64,000 nucleotides of DNA from Syntrophus gentianae (GTDB lineage Bacteria > Desulfobacterota > Syntrophia > Syntrophales > Syntrophaceae), in assembly GCF_900109885.1 (NCBI RefSeq), contig NZ_FOBS01000008.1:62001-126000 (forward strand), in the 5' to 3' direction. Position 1 is the stretch's first letter, and each line of letters starts with the position of its first letter. The position numbers were made by a program, and so were the translations under genes. The notes below the pieces were generated by a model that was given only the letters and a program-made list of their open reading frames with translations, was not told the origin of the DNA and made no database searches. Below are positions 25,831 through 35,321 of this stretch, one piece after another.

Positions 25831-26829
25831 ATGCCAGTAGAGTTTGAACAGACTTTTCGTAATTTTTTAATGCTTCATCAGGAAAAACACAATCGAACCT
25901 ATCACTTTCTGATCCTTATGGATTCCATCCTTACGGCGGCAAAGCGCATTGAGTTGTATTACCGTACCGGTGCGCTCAAGGGGAATCTCGGTATGGCCGG
26001 TTCCATCAATGTGCAGGGCGAGAATGTCATGAAGATGGATGATATCGCCAATCAAATCGTGCTCCATTATCTTGAGTCAAACAAGCGCGTCATTCAAGTG
26101 GTGAGTGAAGAGTGTGACGGCGTCGTCGATTTGAACAAGGAAGGCGGCCGCTACTTTGTGTATTTCGACCCCCTGGACGGATCATCCAATGTAGCGCACG
26201 GCCTGCCGGTGGGTTTCATGTTCGGCATTGCCAAGCGCAATCTTGACGGCGATATGCGGGGTCCCGAAGATTTTCACCTGCGCCGGGGAAACGAATACAT
26301 CGCCGCCGGCATGTTCGTCATTCCCACAGGCATGTTTACCCTGGCCCTCCGCGATGCGGGCTGCTGGCGCTTTCATTCCGATGAAACGACAACCTATGTC
26401 AAGCCTATTCAGATGATCATGCCGGATACGCCTAAAAAATGGGAGCTCTCCTTCAATGCAGGCAACACGAGTGTGTTCAGTGACAAAGTTCAGAAGTGGA
26501 TTCAAGACAATCTGCATAAATTCAAGTTCCGTTATATCGGCGCTCTTGCCGGCGACTTTCATCGGCTGCTCTCCAACGGTGGTCTCTTCATGTACCCGGC
26601 CATCGTCAATCATCCCGACCCTAAAGAGAACAGGCCTCAGGGAAAGCTGCGGCTTCTGTATGAGGCCAATGTCGTTTCTTTCATGTGCAGGGAAGCGGGT
26701 GGCGATGCCATCGACGAAACCGGCTCCAGAATTCTGGATGTCAAACCGGAGACTCATCACCAGAGAACCACGCTATATGTAGGATCCAAAGCCATCATTG
26801 ACGACCTTGCGGCGACACTGAAGGCTTAA
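25831..26829 (+). CDS. fbp: fructose-1,6-bisphosphatase class I
   Basis: A 332-residue enzyme that hydrolyses fructose 1,6-bisphosphate in gluconeogenesis. The metal and substrate motif DPLDGSSN near residue 113 and EECDGVVDL upstream are diagnostic of class I. Length matches E. coli Fbp. ACAGGAGGG precedes the ATG with good spacing. A syntrophic or acetate/benzoate-using anaerobe would depend on it for hexose synthesis, and an aldolase-like gene lies about 2 kb downstream on the other strand. Confidence 0.96.
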   Translation: MPVEFEQTFRNFLMLHQEKHNRTYHFLILMDSILTAAKRIELYYRTGALKGNLGMAGSINVQGENVMKMDDIANQIVLHYLESNKRVIQVVSEECDGVVDLNKEGGRYFVYFDPLDGSSNVAHGLPVGFMFGIAKRNLDGDMRGPEDFHLRRGNEYIAAGMFVIPTGMFTLALRDAGCWRFHSDETTTYVKPIQMIMPDTPKKWELSFNAGNTSVFSDKVQKWIQDNLHKFKFRYIGALAGDFHRLLSNGGLFMYPAIVNHPDPKENRPQGKLRLLYEANVVSFMCREAGGDAIDETGSRILDVKPETHHQRTTLYVGSKAIIDDLAATLKA

Positions 26830-26874
26830 GATCAAGTTTCTTTAACCATTTCTTTTTATTCTGGATCAATATTT

Positions 26875-28785
26875 ATGGAAAATATCTATTACGTCACCAC
26901 ACCTATCTACTATGTCAACGCCTCTCCTCATCTGGGACATGCCTATACGACCATCGTTGCCGACGTCCTGGCCCGTTATCATCGCCTGAGTGGAGATCAA
27001 ACCTTTTTCCTCACGGGCACGGACGAACATGGGGATAAAATCGCCGAAGCCGCTGAAAAAAGCGGTGTAACACCCAAGGCCTACGCGGACCGGATCAGCA
27101 GCCAGTTCCGGGACCTCTGGCCGAAGCTGGCCGTCACAAACGATTTCTTCATCCGGACGACGGATAACGCTCACATCGAAACCGTACAGGCGATTCTTCG
27201 CAAGGTTTATGATGCCGGCGACATTTATTTCGGCCATTATGAAGGATTCTACTGTGTCGGCTGCGAACGCTTCTATACCGAGAAGGAGCTGATCGACGGG
27301 AAATGTCCGGATCATCAGACGGAACCGGAATTCCGCAAGGAAAGCAATTATTTTTTCCGAATGAGCAAGTATCAGGACTGGTTGATTTCCCATATCAAGG
27401 CGCATCCCGATTTCATTCGGCCTGAACGCTATCGCAACGAAGTCCTGTCTTTCCTCCGCGAGCCCCTGGAGGATCTCTGCATTTCGAGACCGAAGTCCCG
27501 GCTTACCTGGGGAATATCCCTTCCCTTCGATGAAAATTACGTCACCTATGTCTGGTTTGACGCGCTGATTAACTACATCACCGGAATCAACTATCCCGAT
27601 GGTGAGAACTTCCGTAAATTCTGGCCTGTCGCCCAGCATTTGATTGCCAAGGACATTCTCAAGCCTCACGGAATCTACTGGCCCACCATGCTGAAGGCGG
27701 CGGGCATCGAACCTTATCAGCATTTGAATGTTCACGGATACTGGAACGTCGACCAAAGCAAAATGTCCAAAAGCATCGGCAATGTTGTCCGTCCCCTCGA
27801 TCTTAAGGACAAGTACGGCCTGGATCCTTTCCGCTACTATCTCCTCCGGGAAATGGTTTTCGGCCTCGATTCCAGCTTCAGCGAAGAGGGGTTCGTCCAG
27901 CGGGTCAACGCCGAACTGGCCAATGACCTGGGCAATCTCGTCAGCCGGGTTACCTCCATGGCGATGAAATTCTGTCAGGGAAAAGTCCCGACGGTATCGG
28001 AACGGACTGAAAATGACCGCATCCTTCCCGATACCGCCTTCAAAGTTCTTGCGGAGGTAAAATCCTCTTTCCGGGAACTTACTTTTCACAAGGCCCTGAT
28101 GTCCATCTGGGATTTGATCGGTACGGCAAACCGGTACATCGTGGAACAGGAGCCCTGGACTCTGGCCAAGGACCCGTCAAAACAGGCCAGATTGAATGAG
28201 GTGATCTATTCCCTGCTGGAAACATTGAGGGTAATCGCCGTTCTGGTTGCCCCATTCATCCCCGGCTCAGCCGAAAAAATTATGGCGCAACTGGGCATCG
28301 CAAAGCCGGAGGAGGAAATTTTTAAATCCATCCGTACCTGGGGAGGCCTGGCTTCCGGTCAATCCCTGCAGCGCAGCGAAGCCCTCTTCCCCCGGATCGA
28401 TTACAAACCCGATACAGCAGAGATCGAGCAAAAGATCCCCGCGCCGCCTCCGCCGATCAAGCCGGAGGTTTCTTATGAGGATTTTGAAAAGATCGATCTC
28501 CGGGTCGCCCGGATTCTGGAAGCCGAGATTGTTCCCAAATCCGCCAAGCTGCTTAAGCTGAAGATCGATATCGGCGAAGAGCGGACCGTGGTTGCCGGCA
28601 TTGCTAAAGACTATGCACCGGAACAACTGGTAGGAAAGTCGATCGTCATCGTGGCCAATCTCAAGCCGGCAAAATTGATGGGGATCGAATCGCGAGGCAT
28701 GCTGCTGGCCACGGATACAACAGCGGAGGGAATCACGGTGCTCGCCTTTGATCGCGAACCGAGAACGGGGTCAAAAGTCCGGTAA
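26875..28785 (+). CDS. metG: methionyl-tRNA synthetase
   Basis: A 636-residue class I synthetase. The HIGH-type signature is HLGH (19-22), the zinc-binding CVGC is near residue 126, and KMSKS is near residue 298. After the anticodon-binding helical domain, a C-terminal tRNA-binding domain (about 535-636, starting SYEDFEKIDLRVARILEAE) gives dimerisation and tRNA affinity. A Pro-rich linker (PAPPPPIKPE) joins them. No ribosome binding site is visible before the ATG. A bidirectional terminator lies downstream. Confidence 0.97.
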   Translation: MENIYYVTTPIYYVNASPHLGHAYTTIVADVLARYHRLSGDQTFFLTGTDEHGDKIAEAAEKSGVTPKAYADRISSQFRDLWPKLAVTNDFFIRTTDNAHIETVQAILRKVYDAGDIYFGHYEGFYCVGCERFYTEKELIDGKCPDHQTEPEFRKESNYFFRMSKYQDWLISHIKAHPDFIRPERYRNEVLSFLREPLEDLCISRPKSRLTWGISLPFDENYVTYVWFDALINYITGINYPDGENFRKFWPVAQHLIAKDILKPHGIYWPTMLKAAGIEPYQHLNVHGYWNVDQSKMSKSIGNVVRPLDLKDKYGLDPFRYYLLREMVFGLDSSFSEEGFVQRVNAELANDLGNLVSRVTSMAMKFCQGKVPTVSERTENDRILPDTAFKVLAEVKSSFRELTFHKALMSIWDLIGTANRYIVEQEPWTLAKDPSKQARLNEVIYSLLETLRVIAVLVAPFIPGSAEKIMAQLGIAKPEEEIFKSIRTWGGLASGQSLQRSEALFPRIDYKPDTAEIEQKIPAPPPPIKPEVSYEDFEKIDLRVARILEAEIVPKSAKLLKLKIDIGEERTVVAGIAKDYAPEQLVGKSIVIVANLKPAKLMGIESRGMLLATDTTAEGITVLAFDREPRTGSKVR

Positions 28786-28831
28786 TGCGTTACCGGAAAT
28801 CGCCCTGCACCGGGACTGAAATTGAAGAAAA

Positions 28832-28895
28832 AAAGAAGAGAGTCGGCTGGGTTCCATGAACTGGATTTCCCGGACCGGCTCTCTTCTTTAATTTT
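28832..28895. terminator. bidirectional terminator between metG and the aldolase-like gene
   Basis: AAAGAAGAGAGTCGG (28832-28846) pairs with CCGGCTCTCTTCTTT (28875-28889) with one G-U pair. A-runs lie on the left flank and TAATTTT on the right, so it can serve both converging genes. Confidence 0.75.
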
Positions 28896-28922
28896 CAGCC
28901 AAACTTGCAATCGCAGTTTTCT

Positions 28923-30320
28923 CTATCCTTTTAAAACTGCGGGCGCCTTCAAGGAAACATCCACAATCGGAACGTGCTTACGCACCACCTCTTCGGTGTT
29001 TACCACATTCAATTTCCGGAAAAGAAAGGAGAACTGGTTTTCCAACTCCGCACTGATCTGCTGGAGTGTTTCCGGCGGAAGCTGCCAGAGTTCCTGTTTG
29101 AAAGGTCCGAAGCCTTTTTTCCGGGTTTTATAGAGGAACTGTTCTTCCGTGTCTTTTTCCTTCTTTTCTCCCTGCATTTCCCGCTGCAGATACTCGTAAA
29201 TACGCCCTCGCAGATCTGCCGGAAAGTGTGCACTGTCGTAAATGATGTTCTGGAACCCGGTAGCCAGATGAATTTCCGCCGTTCGGATCGCCGGGAACCG
29301 GTCGAAAGCTTCGTTGGGCAGGGTGGAAGCGCCATGCTGAACGGCTCCGGAAAGTCCGTAACGGCTCCGGGCGACTTCAGAGAGTTTTTCCAGGGTTTCG
29401 AAATCCAGTTTCACCTGGGCCACACTGCCATCGGCCAGGGGAACGCCACCATGGGTCGTCCCTGTCTGAACGCTGATTTTACTGATTCCCTTAAGGTTCG
29501 GTCCATATTTTTTCAGAGATTCCAGATAACCATCCATGAAGGCCTGAAGTTCCTCGACCGTGCTGTTTTTTCCGCCTACCTCGCCGATCTCGCCGCCTAC
29601 GGAAACCGTAATTCCGGCCGGCTCCAGATCACGGATGACGGCGGTCAGTTCCGCAGCGAGGTCAAAATTTGTCTTCTGCTGTTCGTTAATCGAGGGTTTT
29701 GAAAGATCAACGAGCGTCGAGGTGTCCACATCGATGTTGTAGAAGCCTGCCTCGAGAGCTTCCCAGATGAGATCCTTGACGCCCTTCACTTCCTTTTCAG
29801 CGTCGGTGGCAAATTTCTTGGCGTTCACCTGGAAGTGATCTCCCTGCAGAAAAAGGGGCCCGCGAAATCCCGTTTTAATGGCCGCCGCTGTCACGGCGCT
29901 TGTGTATTCAAGAGGTCTCTGCTTCGTGTAGTCAATCTCCGAACGGGCGATTTCAAAAATAACGGCGCCAACAGAGTCTTTCAAAGCTGCCCGGAAAATC
30001 GCCTGGGCAACCTCATAGGTCAAGGACCGGATATTGATGGCTGGGACGGTAAAACCTGTCACTTCCTTTTTTCCCATGGCGTCGTACAGCGACGAAATGG
30101 AGGATAACACGATCCCCAGTGCCGCGCCGCTGCGTCGAATCAGCCATGAAGCGGCCTCTTTCACTTCCGGAAGGGGACTGAAGACCGCCGTAAAAATCAG
30201 AGAATCGATAAGCGAATTCCTTAACGCCTCTTCATTGAGCACCTTAACCTGATCATCCGTCACAGCCAGGATTCCTTCATACCCTTTTTTCATTTCACTC
30301 AAATTTTCGTAAATCATCAT
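28923..30320 (-). CDS. long class II aldolase-family protein
   Basis: A 465-residue protein with the core of class II fructose-bisphosphate aldolases: FTVPAINIRS near residue 90, zinc ligand H162 in QGDHFQ (replacing the usual DH), E244 in GGEIGEVGG, H290 in GTTHGG and H329 in VQHGAS. Usual enzymes are 285-360 residues; this one has about 85 extra N-terminal and about 120 extra C-terminal residues that I cannot assign. It may cleave or form fructose bisphosphate or act on tagatose or another ketose phosphate. GGAAGAG lies just before two consecutive ATGs. It fits gluconeogenesis with fbp nearby. Confidence 0.8.
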   Translation of the reverse strand: MMIYENLSEMKKGYEGILAVTDDQVKVLNEEALRNSLIDSLIFTAVFSPLPEVKEAASWLIRRSGAALGIVLSSISSLYDAMGKKEVTGFTVPAINIRSLTYEVAQAIFRAALKDSVGAVIFEIARSEIDYTKQRPLEYTSAVTAAAIKTGFRGPLFLQGDHFQVNAKKFATDAEKEVKGVKDLIWEALEAGFYNIDVDTSTLVDLSKPSINEQQKTNFDLAAELTAVIRDLEPAGITVSVGGEIGEVGGKNSTVEELQAFMDGYLESLKKYGPNLKGISKISVQTGTTHGGVPLADGSVAQVKLDFETLEKLSEVARSRYGLSGAVQHGASTLPNEAFDRFPAIRTAEIHLATGFQNIIYDSAHFPADLRGRIYEYLQREMQGEKKEKDTEEQFLYKTRKKGFGPFKQELWQLPPETLQQISAELENQFSFLFRKLNVVNTEEVVRKHVPIVDVSLKAPAVLKG

Positions 30321-30762
30321 CTCTTCCTTTCCATCTTGATAAATACGTTATTACTGATCTCTTTCAACTTTGATGTGCCACATGCCGAATCGAACAGGAT
30401 AATATGAACCTTCTGATTGCGCCGGCAACACAAAGAATGCCCGCCGCTTACAGCGGCTAAAAAAATCCAGAAATTATTTCTATTTTTGATATCGCCCGGT
30501 ATGAGCTCGCATTGCAAATTCGATTGCCTTAAAAATTTTGAAATCTATTATCTTGGTTGATGCAGGGAGGGTAAGGCGATCATTTCACGATCGAATGTCG
30601 CTATTTTCTTGAGAGAGTTATATATATTGAAATGTACTTGCTTGCAACCAATATTTCTGATTAAGCAGAGGATGTTCTTATCCCCGTGTCTTTGCAGGAG
30701 GTCCCGTTCTAATCTGCTTTGAAGAAGTATCTTACGATTGCCTCCGGCAATCGTAAGAGGAG
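30321..30762. other. 442-base intergenic region with a hairpin
   Basis: No convincing gene is present. TCTTACGATTGCC (30730-30742) and GGCAATCGTAAGA (30746-30758) form a perfect 13-base inverted repeat with a three-base loop, immediately after the stop of the minus-strand membrane gene; no T-tract follows. Between 30550 and 30660 the minus strand reads NSLKKIATFDREMIALPSL before a stop, which faintly recalls a PIN-domain end, but there is no intact frame with a start, so it is not called. Confidence 0.4.
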
Positions 30763-31053
30763 TCAAAGGCTGGACATGGCCATCCCTGCCAGAATTCCAC
30801 AGCCCGTGACGACAAGCATTCCCTGAATCGAGAATGGCCCGGCGACTGCACCCAGGATGTAAAGAAACAGGGACGGCTTTAAAAAGAAAAGACCAAAGGA
30901 AAGGGTAATCAAGGGCAGTATCAGCCACCTTGTTCGCCCGATCCAGATTCTTTCAATGAAGAGAGAAGTCAGAGTCATGATCAGGACGAAATAGAGGAGG
31001 TTGAAAAGGATCAAAAAAGCGCCTCCTATGCCTGGCGATGAAATTGCATTCAT
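30763..31053 (-). CDS. small membrane protein of unknown function
   Basis: A 96-residue hydrophobic protein with three predicted membrane helices (about 10-32, 42-60 and 65-92). The only charged cluster is ERIWIGRTR between helices one and two. AAGGAG lies eight bases before the ATG, which supports translation. I do not recognise a family. It is alone on its strand between the aldolase-like gene and a divergent lipoprotein gene. Confidence 0.6.
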   Translation of the reverse strand: MNAISSPGIGGAFLILFNLLYFVLIMTLTSLFIERIWIGRTRWLILPLITLSFGLFFLKPSLFLYILGAVAGPFSIQGMLVVTGCGILAGMAMSSL

Positions 31054-31229
31054 TGTGATAACTCCTTAATTAAATTTAATTCTTCTTTTTCTGCAGGCAA
31101 GACGGTTCAAGTAGATATTTTTTTGTTTCCTGTGGAAAGGACATATAATTTCATGATAATAGGAGCTGATTTCGGCACAGATAAATTCACCGCTTGCGTC
31201 CCTCAGCTCCAAGAGGAGATATTACTATT

Positions 31230-31712
31230 ATGAAAATATTTTTTGATCGGCGTCGCGGCAACTCCAGAGAAACGTTTTTCAGCGCAGTTTTTCTGCGTCT
31301 CATTGCCCTTTTTCTGCTCGGCAATCTGCTGGCCTGCGGAGCGCAAATCGGGCAAACGGTGATCTCTCAACCGGACGAGTATATTTATACCTATGAAGCG
31401 AAAGAAAAGTTTATTCTCCGGGCGATTGCCCGGGTTTTTAAAGAGAAAAAGATGGGGACCAATATTCGGATCGATGAAGAAAAGCACAGCGTAGAATCGG
31501 ACTATCTCATTCTGGATGATTGGCGTACGAAGAGTGTTGCCAAGGTCAAGAAACTCAACTGGAAGGAAAATGAAGTGACGATTTCCGTTACTACGGAAAA
31601 GAAAACCGCTTCAGGCTGGGAAATGCGACGTCTATTGGAAAAAGAACAATATGCCAAAGTTTTTGATACCATCGATCTGAAGATTTATGAAGAAATGTAC
31701 AAGACTGAATAA
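31230..31712 (+). CDS. hypothetical lipoprotein
   Basis: A 160-residue protein with an N-terminal signal peptide ending in the lipobox LLAC (near residue 35), so probably lipid-anchored. The mature part is charged, with EKFILRAIARVFKEKKMG and a regular strand pattern around VTISVTTEKK. No family is recognised. GAGGAG lies about 11 bases before the ATG; a TTG 36 bases upstream is less likely because it precedes that site. It is 24 bases upstream of the phosphohexomutase gene and may be cotranscribed. Confidence 0.65.
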   Translation: MKIFFDRRRGNSRETFFSAVFLRLIALFLLGNLLACGAQIGQTVISQPDEYIYTYEAKEKFILRAIARVFKEKKMGTNIRIDEEKHSVESDYLILDDWRTKSVAKVKKLNWKENEVTISVTTEKKTASGWEMRRLLEKEQYAKVFDTIDLKIYEEMYKTE

Positions 31713-31736
31713 AAAAAGACACTGAGGAGCTAAGCC

Positions 31737-33092
31737 ATGAATCCTGAAATATTTCGTGAATACGATCTTCGTGGCATCGTTGACAAGGACCTGGATGTCG
31801 ATCTCGTCTATCGCCTGGGTCAGGCGATCGGCACTTTCGCAATTTCCCGCGGCGCTGCCACGCTCACGACGGGAAGGGACTGCCGGCTCAGTTCCAAAAG
31901 TTATCAGCAGGCTCTTGGGGAAGGTCTCCTCGATACGGGGATTGACGTTGTCGATATCGGCCTTTGCGCGACCCCCATGCTTTACTTTTCCATCCGCCAA
32001 TTTATGACGGACGGCGGGATCATGGTCACGGGAAGCCACAATCCCCCTGAATTCAACGGATTTAAAATATGCATCGGTCAGGATACGATCCATGGGGAAG
32101 AAATTCAGTTCTTAAGAAGGATAATGGAAGCCGAAAATTTCAAAAAAGGCAACGGTCGTTTTCAAGAGCGATCCGTAGCGGAGGACTACAGCAATTTGCT
32201 CTGCAGCGCCTTTACACTGAGACCGGGCTTGAATGTCGTCCTCGACGGCGGCAACGGCGTCGGGGGATATTTTGCGGCCCCGATATTAAAACAGTTGGGC
32301 TGCCAGGTAGAGGAACTCTATTGTGAACCCGATGGATGCTTTCCCAACCATTTTCCCGATCCGACTCTTCCTGAAAATTTGACAACCCTGATGTCGCACG
32401 TCAAATTGCGGAAGGCTGATGTCGGCCTGGCCTATGACGGTGATGCAGATCGTCTTGGCGTCGTCGCCGATTCGGGGAGAATCCTTTGGGGTGACGAACT
32501 CCTGCTTCTTTTTGCCCGTCCCATTCTTGAAAAGAATCCCGGAGCGGCCATCATCGGCGAAGTGAAATGTTCACAGAAACTCTATGACGATATAGCGGGC
32601 CGCGGCGGGAAAGCGATTATGTGGAAAGCCGGCCATTCCCTGATCAAGAGCAAAATGAAAGAAGAAAAGGCGCTCCTGGCGGGAGAAATGAGCGGTCATC
32701 TTTTTTTTGCGGACCGTTATTTCGGTTTCGATGATGCGATCTACGCCTCCCTGCGACTTCTCGAAATTCTTTCCGAAAAAGGGCAATCCGTCAGCGACCT
32801 TATCGCGGACATCCCGGAAACCTTTACGACACCGGAAATTCGGATTGAATGTCCGGATTCTGTGAAGTTTCGCGTTGTGGAGGCAATACGGGATCATTTT
32901 CGGGCCCTTGGTCCCATCATTGATATCGACGGAGTCCGTATCCCCTTCAGCGACGGTTGGGGATTGGTCCGGTGCTCCAACACCCAACCTGTCCTCGTTC
33001 TTCGTTTTGAGGCCATGACAGAACCGCGATTGGGCCTCATCCGTTCCACCATCGAAGAAGTTGTGTACAATAAACTGCATTCCCTACGATAA
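31737..33092 (+). CDS. phosphomannomutase/phosphoglucomutase
   Basis: A 451-residue alpha-D-phosphohexomutase of the AlgC/ManB type. The phosphoserine loop is TGSHNPP (near residue 100), the metal loop DGDADR (near 238), the sugar loop GEMSGH (near 319) and the phosphate-binding loop RCSNTQP (near 422). The GEMSGH form suits both glucose and mannose phosphates. It interconverts hexose 1- and 6-phosphates for LPS or exopolysaccharide precursors. GAGGAG precedes the ATG. Confidence 0.94.
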   Translation: MNPEIFREYDLRGIVDKDLDVDLVYRLGQAIGTFAISRGAATLTTGRDCRLSSKSYQQALGEGLLDTGIDVVDIGLCATPMLYFSIRQFMTDGGIMVTGSHNPPEFNGFKICIGQDTIHGEEIQFLRRIMEAENFKKGNGRFQERSVAEDYSNLLCSAFTLRPGLNVVLDGGNGVGGYFAAPILKQLGCQVEELYCEPDGCFPNHFPDPTLPENLTTLMSHVKLRKADVGLAYDGDADRLGVVADSGRILWGDELLLLFARPILEKNPGAAIIGEVKCSQKLYDDIAGRGGKAIMWKAGHSLIKSKMKEEKALLAGEMSGHLFFADRYFGFDDAIYASLRLLEILSEKGQSVSDLIADIPETFTTPEIRIECPDSVKFRVVEAIRDHFRALGPIIDIDGVRIPFSDGWGLVRCSNTQPVLVLRFEAMTEPRLGLIRSTIEEVVYNKLHSLR

Positions 33093-33425
33093 GCAGATAT
33101 TTTATTCCAATTTTCGAGGAAAGATGATATCAAAGCGGCAACTCAAAGGTGACATATCCATAAAATAAAAAACTTTGCCGAGGAACCTGTGACATAGCCG
33201 GAAAAGAAAGCGCTTTGAAATGTGACATGGCACTAGAAGTATCGTAATCTGGACAGAATGATAGAGCTCAGACGTATAAAAAGATCGAATAAACACACCC
33301 TTTTATAGTCTTTTCCCACCTATCCAACCATTTATCCTCTTCGATACAACCAATCAGGTTTCTTTATCGCCGGTGAGTCCGGGAATAACACCGAAGTAAA
33401 AAAATATTAAAGGATTAAAGGCAAC
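33093..33425. other. 333-base intergenic region with three GTGACAT repeats
   Basis: The heptamer GTGACAT occurs at 33149-33155, 33189-33195 and 33222-33228, same orientation, start-to-start spacings 40 and 33 bases. No frame of note is open. They could be a regulator's repeated site upstream of typA, or the remains of an insertion-sequence end, since some IS21-like ends carry repeated GTGACAT-like blocks. Confidence 0.3.
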
Positions 33426-35234
33426 ATGAAAATAAGAAATGTAGCGATTATCGCCCATGTCGATCATGGCAAGACCACACTGGTCGATAAACTTCTGATT
33501 CAGAGTAAAATCTTTCGGGATAACCAGGAAGTGCGGGATTGTTTTCTGGATTCCAACGATCTGGAACGCGAAAGGGGCATCACGATTCTTTCCAAAAACA
33601 TTTCCATCAACTACAAGGGACACAAAATCAACATTATCGACACCCCGGGCCATTCCGATTTCGGAGGAGAAGTGGAGCGGGTTCTTAAAATGGCCGATGG
33701 CGCGATTCTGCTTGTGGACTCCTTTGAAGGCGCGATGCCGCAAACGCGCTTCGTCCTGCAGAAGGCCCTCTCCTTCAATCTGACCCCTATTCTGGTCATC
33801 AACAAGATGGACAAACCAAACCGCAGACCCGCCGAAGTGCTGGATGAGGTTTATGATCTCTTTATCGATCTCGGCGCCGATGACGACCAGATGGAGTTTC
33901 CCGTGCTCTATGCCTCCAGCCGTTTTGGCTGGTCATCGCTTCTTCCCGATGGGGAGGGCACGGATCTGACCCCTCTACTCGATGCCGTGATCGACTCCAT
34001 TCCGTCCCCCGAAGAAGTGGAGGGACCTCTACAGATGCAGGTTACGACGGTGGATTACTCGGATTATGTAGGCCGGATCGCCATCGGACGCATCTTCCGG
34101 GGGACTATCCGTTCGGGGATGCCCATCGCTGTGTTAAAACGTGACGGGTTCAGCCAGAGATCCACGATCAAGGATGTTTTTCTTTTTGAGGGACTGCAAC
34201 GCAATAAAGTTTCGGAAGTTTCCTGCGGAGATATCTGTGCCGTCCTCGGACCTGAAGATATCGATATCGGCGACACCATCGCCGATGTGGACAATCCGGA
34301 GCCCCTACCCATCATTCCCGTGGATGAGCCCACCATGAGCATGACCTTCTCCCACAACGATTCCCCCTTTTTCGGCAAAGAGGGGCGTTATGTAACGGGT
34401 CGCCATCTTCGGGATCGCCTTTTCCGGGAAATCAAGAGTGATGTGGCCCTTCATGTGGAAGCGACGCCGGGGACGGAAGCACTCAAGGTGTATGGACGAG
34501 GAATCCTGCATCTATCCATTTTGATTGAAACGATGCGGCGCGAGGGTTATGAATTTCAGGTAGGTCAACCTCATGTGATCTATAAGGAAATCAACAACCG
34601 CAAGGCCGAGCCCATTGAGTTGCTCATCGTCGACGTGCCGACCGATCTTTCGGGAAGGGTCATCGAAGTCGTCGGCAGGAAACGTGGTGAGCTGAAAAAA
34701 ATCGATTCCATCGGAGGGCGTTCCCGTCTTGAGTTCCATATCCCCGCTCGAGGAATGATCGGCTTGCGCAATCGTCTTCTCAACGCCACCGCTGGTGAGG
34801 CAGTCATTCATCACCAGTTCTATCAGTATGAACCCTTTAAAGGCTCCATTCCTCATCGCCAGAATGGTGTTCTCATCTCCATGCAGGCCGGTGCAGCGAC
34901 GGCCTATGCTTTAGATGCGCTGCAGGCAAGGGGAAAGTTCTTTATCTCACCGGGAGACGTAGTCTATGAAGGGCAGATCGTCGGGGAACACAACAAAGAG
35001 GAGGATATGGTCGTCAATGTCCAGAAAGCCAAGAAGCTCACGAACATGCGTGCCTCCGGCAGTGACGAGGCGGTCAAACTGTCTCCGCCTGTTACTTTTT
35101 CTCTTGAGGAAGCCCTGGAATACATCAACGAAGGAGAAAGAGTGGAGATTACCCCCAAATCCATCAGGTTGCGCAAGAAAATTCTTGGTGAGTGGGAACG
35201 GCGTAAGGCTGATCGTCTGGAAACCGTGGAGTGA
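33426..35234 (+). CDS. typA: ribosome-associated GTPase TypA/BipA
   Basis: A 602-residue translational GTPase. G1 is AHVDHGKTT (11-19), the switch region contains ERGITI, G3 is DTPGH and G4 is NKMD. Domain II and a C-terminal domain specific to BipA follow (GRGILHLSILIETMRREGYE near residue 358). TypA assists 50S assembly and stress or low-temperature growth. AAAGG lies five bases before the ATG. Length is normal. Confidence 0.96.
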   Translation: MKIRNVAIIAHVDHGKTTLVDKLLIQSKIFRDNQEVRDCFLDSNDLERERGITILSKNISINYKGHKINIIDTPGHSDFGGEVERVLKMADGAILLVDSFEGAMPQTRFVLQKALSFNLTPILVINKMDKPNRRPAEVLDEVYDLFIDLGADDDQMEFPVLYASSRFGWSSLLPDGEGTDLTPLLDAVIDSIPSPEEVEGPLQMQVTTVDYSDYVGRIAIGRIFRGTIRSGMPIAVLKRDGFSQRSTIKDVFLFEGLQRNKVSEVSCGDICAVLGPEDIDIGDTIADVDNPEPLPIIPVDEPTMSMTFSHNDSPFFGKEGRYVTGRHLRDRLFREIKSDVALHVEATPGTEALKVYGRGILHLSILIETMRREGYEFQVGQPHVIYKEINNRKAEPIELLIVDVPTDLSGRVIEVVGRKRGELKKIDSIGGRSRLEFHIPARGMIGLRNRLLNATAGEAVIHHQFYQYEPFKGSIPHRQNGVLISMQAGAATAYALDALQARGKFFISPGDVVYEGQIVGEHNKEEDMVVNVQKAKKLTNMRASGSDEAVKLSPPVTFSLEEALEYINEGERVEITPKSIRLRKKILGEWERRKADRLETVE

Positions 35235-35321
35235 TCAGACCGGCGTTTTTCCTTGATAAACTCCCGGAAAGGAATTATAGATTCACGAATTCTGCACATC
35301 ATCAACAACGGAAGGAAAATC

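Noticed and set aside
26866-28089. 407-codon open frame on the minus strand opposite metG
   Set aside because: metG on the plus strand has intact catalytic motifs over this whole span. The antisense translation shows no recognisable domain and is a by-product of codon bias.
30548-30928. 126-codon minus-strand frame with a faintly PIN-like ending
   Set aside because: Its upstream half overlaps the small membrane protein gene in another frame, there is no ribosome binding site, and the PIN resemblance rests on only a few residues.
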